Shown: one piece after another, positions 29,804 through 35,323 of the stretch | How positions within the stretch are numbered: the first letter of the stretch is position 1 | How the letters are laid out: the number at the start of each line of letters is the position of its first letter | NCBI GenBank assembly: GCA_043719155.1 | Contig: JAYSUJ010000017.1 | Coordinates: forward strand, 1 to 35,323 | Length of the DNA stretch: 35,323 nucleotides | From: JBBQKQ01 sp043719155 | GTDB taxonomy: Bacteria > Patescibacteriota > Minisyncoccia > Phycocordibacterales > UBA5272 | Direction of reading: 5' to 3' | The notes under the pieces: generated by a model | Seen by the model: the letters and a program-made list of their open reading frames with translations, nothing else | What the model was told of the DNA's origin: nothing | The model's database searches: none | Translations under genes and position numbers: made by a program

Positions 29804-30394
29804 ATGATTGGAAAAGCTTTGACTACCATTGGCCTCGTCGCCATTGCTGTCACCGCCTATTTCACCTCGCCGCTTTGGACAAAGCGGCCCTTCAAGGAAG
29901 TTTACAATGAGACCCAGGTTGAATGCCTGGCGGCGATTGGGCTGGCTGACACTGCGGGGGAAGCCCCAGAGTATAGGCAAAAAGCCCAAGAGTTGGTCGT
30001 GGACACGGCTATCCGGTTACGGGAAGCTGTCTCGCCGAAAGGTGAAGACGGTAAACCGACACTGAGTTACTGTGTTATCTTGGAGAAAGTTCTGACAGTC
30101 TACCCACTGGGGTGGCAACACCCCTTGACCTTTACGGGTAGGAACCTGGTCGCCATCAAGAAGCCTTTTGTTAACAAGCTGGCAACAACTTGGACAGAGG
30201 CGATGAATGTAGCGACCAAGGGTTTAGAAAAAGGGGCCGACCCAAAACGTAAGGCTACGCATTACGTTCGGGCCAAGGCCAAATACACCTTTTTCACGTC
30301 AGAGCGCGAGGCTCAGGAGGTCATTCGTGCTGGGAAGCATGAACCTGGTCCTGCAGGACTTCTCATTGAATTCTACTGGAAACAAAATCAGTAG
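29804..30394 (+). CDS. Putative SleB-like cell wall hydrolase, G+C-rich
   Basis: 196 residues. An N-terminal hydrophobic helix (about residues 5-22) exports or anchors the protein. The rest follows the cell-wall-hydrolase-2 (SleB) layout: a Glu-containing start (YNETQVECLAAIGLADTAGE), SYCVILEKVL, TEAMNVATKGLEKGADP and ATHYVRAKAKY. SleB-type enzymes cut peptidoglycan glycan strands. The match is by pattern, not by strong motifs, so the call is moderate. The coding sequence is clearly richer in G+C than its neighbours and it carries its own consensus promoter and Shine-Dalgarno, suggesting transfer or a distinct expression class. Confidence 0.55.
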   Translation: MIGKALTTIGLVAIAVTAYFTSPLWTKRPFKEVYNETQVECLAAIGLADTAGEAPEYRQKAQELVVDTAIRLREAVSPKGEDGKPTLSYCVILEKVLTVYPLGWQHPLTFTGRNLVAIKKPFVNKLATTWTEAMNVATKGLEKGADPKRKATHYVRAKAKYTFFTSEREAQEVIRAGKHEPGPAGLLIEFYWKQNQ

Positions 30395-30426
30395 TGCATC
30401 AAAACTATCTGATGCAAAAACTTTAG

Positions 30427-30452
30427 ACCGGCACTCAGTGTGCCGGTTTTTT
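30427..30452 (+). terminator. Terminator after the SleB-like gene
   Basis: Stem ACCGGCA (30427-30433)/TGCCGGT (30441-30447) with a 7-nt loop is followed by a run of T. Confidence 0.85.
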
Positions 30453-30454
30453 CT

Positions 30455-31201
30455 TTACTTCTGTTTTAAAATTTCTCCAAACTTTACCTGCCACTTGCCT
30501 TTTTTATCAGCTTGCATCCAAGTTTCTTTGTTTGCCAGGTCTAGAGCAGGCAAGGTCTGTTCCGACAATTCATCTATCATTACACTCTGCACGCTGTAGC
30601 TTTTTAATGCCTCAAAGGCTTGGTCTTGGCGGGGTATGCCGCTCCACATGTCCTCCCAAATAGGGACATCTGCTTCTTTTAAAATTTCAAAAATAATTTT
30701 CGGTATTTCTTCATTCGGGTCGTGAAAAGAAGCGGCACCTACAGACAAATCTGACAAATAATAGCATTGGTCTGGACCTAGACCAAAAGACGCTCCGCAT
30801 TTCCAGCTCGCTACTATCATGGCTGGCTTAACTAAGTAAAATATTTCATTGATAATTTTAGCAGCCAAATTGCAAGCTTCGGTTAACAATATGGCGCCAC
30901 CAACTGTAGTGCTACTGACTTGCCTAGCCTCTTCTACACCGAAAGATAAAAGCAATTCTTGTCCAAAATTTAGCACTTCTTGAAATTTGTTTTCTTCAAG
31001 CAGCTCTAACAAATACACTTGTATGGACTCTATTGTAGCCCTGTAAACCTCTCTCTTATTTTCTTCGGTTTCGTACTGTTCAGGGTTTAGGGCTCGACTT
31101 AGACGTGAAGCCAAGACTTCATTTTGCTCTGGCCTTGCATCTATCAGACCCTCCTCTATCACCTTTCTTTTAGTACTTGCCATTCTTTCAAAATTTAACA
31201 T
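30455..31201 (-). CDS. Protein of unknown function, helical, cytoplasmic
   Basis: 248 residues, no signal peptide or membrane helix. The N-terminal half is strongly helical and acidic (ESIQVYLLELLEENKFQEVL). The middle carries a Cys-containing segment (IVASWKCGASFGLGPDQCYY) and the C-terminal part is mixed. I recognise no family. A minus-strand TACACT (31208-31213) lies 6 nt before the ATG. It is convergent with the SleB-like gene and divergent from the large surface protein. Confidence 0.5.
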   Translation of the reverse strand: MLNFERMASTKRKVIEEGLIDARPEQNEVLASRLSRALNPEQYETEENKREVYRATIESIQVYLLELLEENKFQEVLNFGQELLLSFGVEEARQVSSTTVGGAILLTEACNLAAKIINEIFYLVKPAMIVASWKCGASFGLGPDQCYYLSDLSVGAASFHDPNEEIPKIIFEILKEADVPIWEDMWSGIPRQDQAFEALKSYSVQSVMIDELSEQTLPALDLANKETWMQADKKGKWQVKFGEILKQK

Positions 31202-31423
31202 AGTTTAAGTGTAACAACATGCTGTTAAAACACAAGTCATCAGTATGCTGAACGCCCATAAATTTAAAAATTCTCATGTCTTATATATATAAAGTACATA
31301 AAAAAAGCTTTATAAAATAAAGAGTATTTAATAATTAAATGTCCTATAGACGTGTGTTTGCCAGGGTGCCATGTCTTTTAGTATCATTGATGTGTAATTA
31401 ACAAAATAACTAAATAATAAAGT
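31202..31423. other. AT-rich divergent intergenic region
   Basis: Apart from the -10 element for the minus-strand gene (31208-31213) I see no gene, repeat or clear operator. A partial inverted pair GACGTG/CATGTC near 31350-31375 is too weak to call. The promoter of the surface protein must lie here but is not distinct. Confidence 0.4.
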
Positions 31424-34400
31424 ATGAAGAGTAAAATATTAGGTGTTCTTTTTTCGGTCTTTGTGGCACATACTATAGCTTTGGCCGCTATACCAACAAC
31501 CCCTGTCTCGCCGACTGGTACAAATGGGGTAAAGATCTTAATGTACAACGAGTTCACGGGTGGCACTCCACTAGACGGACCAACGAACTTATCAGGTACA
31601 GCTTCTTACAATAATACAGGTAGTTTGAAAGCGGCTCTAGACTCTGGAAATTTTATGGGGGTTAGTGATGCTAGTATCTTATTTAGGGACGCCAACTCCA
31701 ACGTTGAGCAATTTAATATTTTAAACGGGGTTGGTTTTTATGAGACAGTTCCCGCTTCGCCATTACATACAATATCATTGCAGGATACTAACAATTTTTT
31801 TGCCGGAGCAGATTTGATCTCAAGTAGCAATTTAAAGAACTCATCTATCATAGATACTTATGACGACGGTGTGGCCATGCTAACAGCAAGCGGAACATTG
31901 TCTACGTATCACATAGGAACTAGAACTCTGTTAAATAATTACACTTGGAAAACATTTTCAGGTGGTGGGGCTATTGACGGGAAAACTTTAACTCAGGCAC
32001 TCGCAGACAAAGATATTGTAGGAATTGAAAATGGTTATTTTCTAACCTTAAACGCAGTTGGTACTGGTTTCCAACTTTATACTTTACTTGGTACTTTTGC
32101 CAACCCGGCTTGGAGTGTGGTGACTCCTCTTTCAGGAGGTCCACTTGCTGGCAAAACTCTAAAAGAATCAGTACAAAATGATCATGCTGTAGCCGGTATA
32201 ACTTTCTTGGGAATAGCTGAGGCAGATTTGGTTTTCTTTAATTCAACAACTGGGTCTTTGGTTCTCTATAATCACGCTTTATTAAATAATACATGGGTAG
32301 GTTCGGCTACAACTTTAGCAGCTGCAAATTTAACAGGTGGTGGGGAATTTTCTGGACTTTTGTCGAGTGCTATAACTAGTGGTAGATTACTGGGAATAAA
32401 CGACTGTGAAATAAACATGATTTCTTCTACGGGAAATTTGCAACAGTACAACTGTCTGACAGGTGCACTGGTTTGGAACTTGCCGCTGCAACCACTCGAA
32501 GGGCCACAAGCTTTAAAAGCGGCAGACAACGCAGATTTTATTGACACTATGGACTCGGGCTATGTTTTTAAAGATAAAGACAATACAACTTCGGTTTACA
32601 TAAACTCTACGAAATTGCTCTACAATGATGAAATTTGGAAAACTTTTACTAGTGGAGATTTGGATGGTCAAGCCCCTTCAAAAGCTAATATTTTAGCTAC
32701 CGAAGATTTACTTTACTATGCAGTGGAAAATGATAATACTTTGACTGCTTACTTGCACACAACTGGTGCAGAGTGGCCAGCAGACCTGTGGGCGTGGACA
32801 AATTTTACAGGTGGAAAGCTAGACGGGGAGAGTTTGAGTGACGCGGTTTCTGGAAAAGTTCCTGGAGTGAAATTCTTGGGTATTGCCGCTGACCAACTTG
32901 TGTTTGCGGTGTCTACTGATCCGGGGATAAATATCACAAATATTGCAACTACCACTGAAAGTGGCGGGTCAGCAACGGCAAATGTAACTTTAAACTCTCA
33001 ACCTATAAATGGGGTAGATGTAGTGGTAAATTTGAAAGTAAGCGGTACTCAGGCAACTTCGACCCCTGCAACTCTTACCTTTACCTCTGTCAACTACAAT
33101 GTGCCACAAATCGTAAATATAGCAGCTATAGATGATAATGCTGTAGAAGGACCTCATTTTGACTTTTTGGGCTATACAGCTTCGTCTACAGATTTAAATT
33201 ACCACGTTCTAGCATCGACTTCTGCCCGAAAAATAAATATTATTGACAACGATATTTCAGTACAATTTGAAAACGTCCTAGCCTCACAACTGGAGGGTAA
33301 CGCAACAGCTGGAGCTACAAATTTACCAAAACTTTTAGTTACAGGTACGGTTTTGAACGGTACAAGCAAGACGGTAAATGTAATCTACACTAGTGGGACA
33401 GCTACTAGTACAGGTCTGGCTGCCGACTTTGTAAATGCAACCTCTAGTGTAACTATTCCAGCTGGCAACTATGACGGCTCTACAACAACAGCTATAGCAA
33501 TCAATAACCCAGTTTTGTCTATACTTGGAGACACGGCTTTTGAGGTTAGTGAAACAATTTTGTTGAGACTAGCGACCTCTAGTTGGTCCAACAGTGTTGC
33601 TTTGGGTACCACGACAAACCACATTTACACTTTGACAAATGACGACTTGCCAAGCTCTTTATTTGTCGAACTTTCGACCACAACTGCCAGTAACGCAGAA
33701 GGGGATGTTGGTACAACAGCCCTTACCAATTTCCCTAGACTTCTTTTGTTTGGAAATGCAGCTTCGGACTCAACAGTAGAAGTAAATATTAACGGTGCAA
33801 CCTCGACTGTTTATATTCCAGCAGGAGTGTACAATTTGGGGGCATCAACAACTATTTCCTTGCTTACAGTTATTGGAAACTATGCGGTGGGGGCAAACCA
33901 AGTTTTCAACGTGAGTGTACAAAACCCTACCGGTGTGGCTGTGGTGGCTGACTCGGACGGCAACTCTATGATAGCTGCAAATTCAGTCTTTACCGTACTC
34001 GAGGACGATACACCTATAGTTCTGAACCTAAGTTTTACAAGTTTAAATCAAAGTGAAGCCTCGTCTACTCTTTCTGCTTTCCCTCAATTGCTAATTACAG
34101 GAACGGTAAAAGCTACAACAACCGTCTCGCTTTTGGTGGCCACCAGTAGTACAGCTACAGTTACTCTGGACTTTATCCCAAACAATGAGGGAACAGGTCA
34201 AACTAAAACAATTTACCCAGGTGTATATGATGGGTCTACGACTACAGCTCTAACTTTTTCAGCTATCCCTTCGATTGTAGACGATACAATTTATGAAGGC
34301 AATGAAACAGTTGTTTACAGGTTGCAAACTACCGACCCAGTACCACAAATTGGTACACAGTCTACTTTCACTCTAAACATAATTGACAATGAAGTAGCCC

Positions 34401-34837
34401 CAGTTACAAGTGGTGGTGGGGGAAGTAGTGGAGGTGTGGTGGTGTATAGTGGAGGCGGTGGTGGTGGGTTTGTATTTTATGCTCCACAGTCTACTTCTAC
34501 AGCTACAAATACTTTAACCTCCGTAGGAGTATTAAATTTTAATGGTAACACTTGTGGTCCAAAGCTGACTTCTTATATAAAAATTGGGAAAAATAATAAA
34601 AGCTCTGACGTAGAGCTGCTACAAAAATTCCTAAATAAAATGGAAGGAGAAAAGCTACAAGTAACTGGTCTTTATAACAAAGAAACCTATAACGCAGTGG
34701 TTAGATATCAAGTCAAGTACCCGACCTCTGTTCTCGGTCCTTGGAAGCTAAACCGCCCAACTGGATATGTTTATATCACTACTGCCAAGCATATAAATGA
34801 AAGAATGTGTGCGGCAAATGGTTATTATAGAAATTAA
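31424..34837 (+). CDS. Large surface protein with Calx-beta-like repeats and a C-terminal PG-binding-like domain
   Basis: 1137 residues. A signal peptide (about residues 1-22, ending IALA) precedes five or six repeats of about 60-70 residues in the first 490 residues (motif TGGxLDGxTLxxAL, then GVxxLGIxxxDLVF). Next come three or four Calx-beta-like repeats of about 120 residues with VTIPAGNYDGSTTTAI, AFEVSETILLRL and the closing IIDND. A Gly-rich linker (TSGGGGSSGG, YSGGGGGG) leads to a final domain of about 95 residues with SSDVELLQKFLNKMEG, YNAVVRYQVKYPTSVLGPW and two Cys (NTCGPKL, ERMCA). This ending is typical of parcubacterial exported proteins and probably attaches to the wall. A role in adhesion to a host cell is inference. 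Confidence 0.8.
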   Translation: MKSKILGVLFSVFVAHTIALAAIPTTPVSPTGTNGVKILMYNEFTGGTPLDGPTNLSGTASYNNTGSLKAALDSGNFMGVSDASILFRDANSNVEQFNILNGVGFYETVPASPLHTISLQDTNNFFAGADLISSSNLKNSSIIDTYDDGVAMLTASGTLSTYHIGTRTLLNNYTWKTFSGGGAIDGKTLTQALADKDIVGIENGYFLTLNAVGTGFQLYTLLGTFANPAWSVVTPLSGGPLAGKTLKESVQNDHAVAGITFLGIAEADLVFFNSTTGSLVLYNHALLNNTWVGSATTLAAANLTGGGEFSGLLSSAITSGRLLGINDCEINMISSTGNLQQYNCLTGALVWNLPLQPLEGPQALKAADNADFIDTMDSGYVFKDKDNTTSVYINSTKLLYNDEIWKTFTSGDLDGQAPSKANILATEDLLYYAVENDNTLTAYLHTTGAEWPADLWAWTNFTGGKLDGESLSDAVSGKVPGVKFLGIAADQLVFAVSTDPGINITNIATTTESGGSATANVTLNSQPINGVDVVVNLKVSGTQATSTPATLTFTSVNYNVPQIVNIAAIDDNAVEGPHFDFLGYTASSTDLNYHVLASTSARKINIIDNDISVQFENVLASQLEGNATAGATNLPKLLVTGTVLNGTSKTVNVIYTSGTATSTGLAADFVNATSSVTIPAGNYDGSTTTAIAINNPVLSILGDTAFEVSETILLRLATSSWSNSVALGTTTNHIYTLTNDDLPSSLFVELSTTTASNAEGDVGTTALTNFPRLLLFGNAASDSTVEVNINGATSTVYIPAGVYNLGASTTISLLTVIGNYAVGANQVFNVSVQNPTGVAVVADSDGNSMIAANSVFTVLEDDTPIVLNLSFTSLNQSEASSTLSAFPQLLITGTVKATTTVSLLVATSSTATVTLDFIPNNEGTGQTKTIYPGVYDGSTTTALTFSAIPSIVDDTIYEGNETVVYRLQTTDPVPQIGTQSTFTLNIIDNEVAPVTSGGGGSSGGVVVYSGGGGGGFVFYAPQSTSTATNTLTSVGVLNFNGNTCGPKLTSYIKIGKNNKSSDVELLQKFLNKMEGEKLQVTGLYNKETYNAVVRYQVKYPTSVLGPWKLNRPTGYVYITTAKHINERMCAANGYYRN

Positions 34838-34859
34838 GCAAAAATTCAAAAAGATTTTA

Positions 34860-34893
34860 AAACAAAAAACTATCGCAAGATAGTTTTTTGTTT
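34860..34893 (+). terminator. Terminator after the surface protein gene
   Basis: Stem AAAAAACTATC/GATAGTTTTTT with a GCAA tetraloop, extended by A-rich and T-rich arms. Confidence 0.85.
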
Positions 34894-35232
34894 CCCCGGC
34901 GATGTTTTGTGCAAAACCCTGTGCAAAACTCTTGTTTTTAAATTGTATAACTTGTGGATAGTGACCAAAAAAACCATATAAATTAAGTCAATGTATTTTG
35001 CATAGGGTACTTTTTGTACTTATCCACAAAAAGAAGAAAAATTAAGTTAGTTTTAGTGAAAGACAATATATACTTTGAACATCTAAACATCTTGGTGATG
35101 GTTAGAAATTAACAAAAACAAATGCAGGGCAACCAAGCTATTTTTTTTAAGAGTATTAAAATTGCTCTTTTAGAATTGGTATAAACTTTCCTACAAACAA
35201 ATATTATTTATCTTAAGATAGTAAAAAATTCT
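34894..35232. other. Gene-free region with DnaA-box-like sites and a short tandem repeat
   Basis: About 340 bp without a gene. TTATCCACA (35020-35028) matches the DnaA-box consensus exactly, and TGTGGATAG (34953-34961) is an inverted box with one mismatch. A 12-nt unit TGTGCAAAACYC occurs twice in tandem starting near 34909. The rest is very AT-rich. It could be a replication origin, a DnaA-controlled promoter or chance in AT-rich DNA. Confidence 0.4.
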
Positions 35233-35323
35233 ATGAACAAAAATTTAAAAACATTTCTACAAGGTGTAGCCGTAGCTTCTATTGTTACTACAACTTTCGC
35301 TGCAACTAATTTCGCCCCCAACC
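35233..35323 (+). CDS. Start of an exported protein, cut by the window end
   Basis: Thirty codons from the ATG at 35233. The N-terminus is a clear signal peptide: a basic start (MNKNLKTF) and a hydrophobic core (GVAVASIVTTTFA), with cleavage likely near ATNFA. The mature part is not in the window, so no family can be given. It lies in the same direction as the large surface protein, 396 nt downstream. Confidence 0.6.
   Translation, partial: MNKNLKTFLQGVAVASIVTTTFAATNFAPN

Noticed and set aside
29829..30065. Second open frame within the SleB-like gene
   Set aside because: It overlaps the better-supported frame that has the promoter, Shine-Dalgarno and family-like features; high G+C content simply lowers stop-codon frequency.
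1..35323. CRISPR array or insertion sequence
   Set aside because: No regularly spaced repeats, cas genes, transposase or terminal inverted repeats were seen; the repeats present are single palindromic elements inside mutM and a short tandem pair near 34909.

Overview
This is an AT-rich, gene-dense window with the style of a Patescibacteria/CPR (Parcubacteria-like) genome. That placement is inferred from gene style, because no rRNA or phylogenetic marker beyond ribosomal protein S20 is present. The supporting signs are: secreted proteins ending in a peptidoglycan-binding-like domain after a Gly-rich linker; small operons; almost no Shine-Dalgarno sequences; and at least a dozen genes whose -10 hexamer lies 6-10 nt before the start codon, which suggests leaderless mRNAs.

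Layout. 1-0.5 kb: the 3' part of a nicotinamide phosphoribosyltransferase gene, preceded by a stop-containing, hairpin-rich segment that may be the end of an intron. 0.5-3.8 kb: a TrmB-type regulator divergent from a three-gene ABC importer of the TrpXYZ-like type. 3.8-10.1 kb: housekeeping and small-protein genes (mutM carrying palindromic insertions, histidine phosphatase, PG-binding protein, MYG1, ruvA, a Tat-signal protein, a J-domain-like protein, rpsT). 10.2-12.2 kb: an ECF sigma factor with membrane and secreted partners. 12.2 kb: tRNA-Ser(UGA).

Directly after the tRNA comes accessory DNA. It holds a PemK-like toxin without a canonical start, then a candidate RiPP locus at 12.77-16.04 kb. 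That locus has a GNAT-fold transferase, a 705-aa fusion of winged-helix, SagB-like and YcaO domains ending in a Pro-rich tail, and a 26-aa Ser/Cys-rich peptide encoded 4 nt after the YcaO stop and followed by a terminator. A second 43-aa Cys/Ser/Thr-rich peptide is divergent at the other end. This is the best candidate in the window for an undescribed system.

16.0-23.8 kb: a CsoR repressor and its membrane partner, then a long co-directional run resembling the light-inducible sets of other bacteria (DUF2177, DUF1295, SOUL, DUF2256, DUF2992, DUF2805 and a DPRP-type photolyase that has lost all four Fe-S cysteines), with a convergent classical photolyase. A MAPEG gene in the run is frameshifted. 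23.8-29.2 kb: a MarR regulator with a palindromic operator, an RND adaptor and an RND pump. 29.2-35.3 kb: tag glycosylase, a G+C-rich SleB-like hydrolase, an unknown protein, a 1137-aa surface protein with Calx-beta-like repeats, a DnaA-box-containing intergenic region and the start of a further secreted protein.
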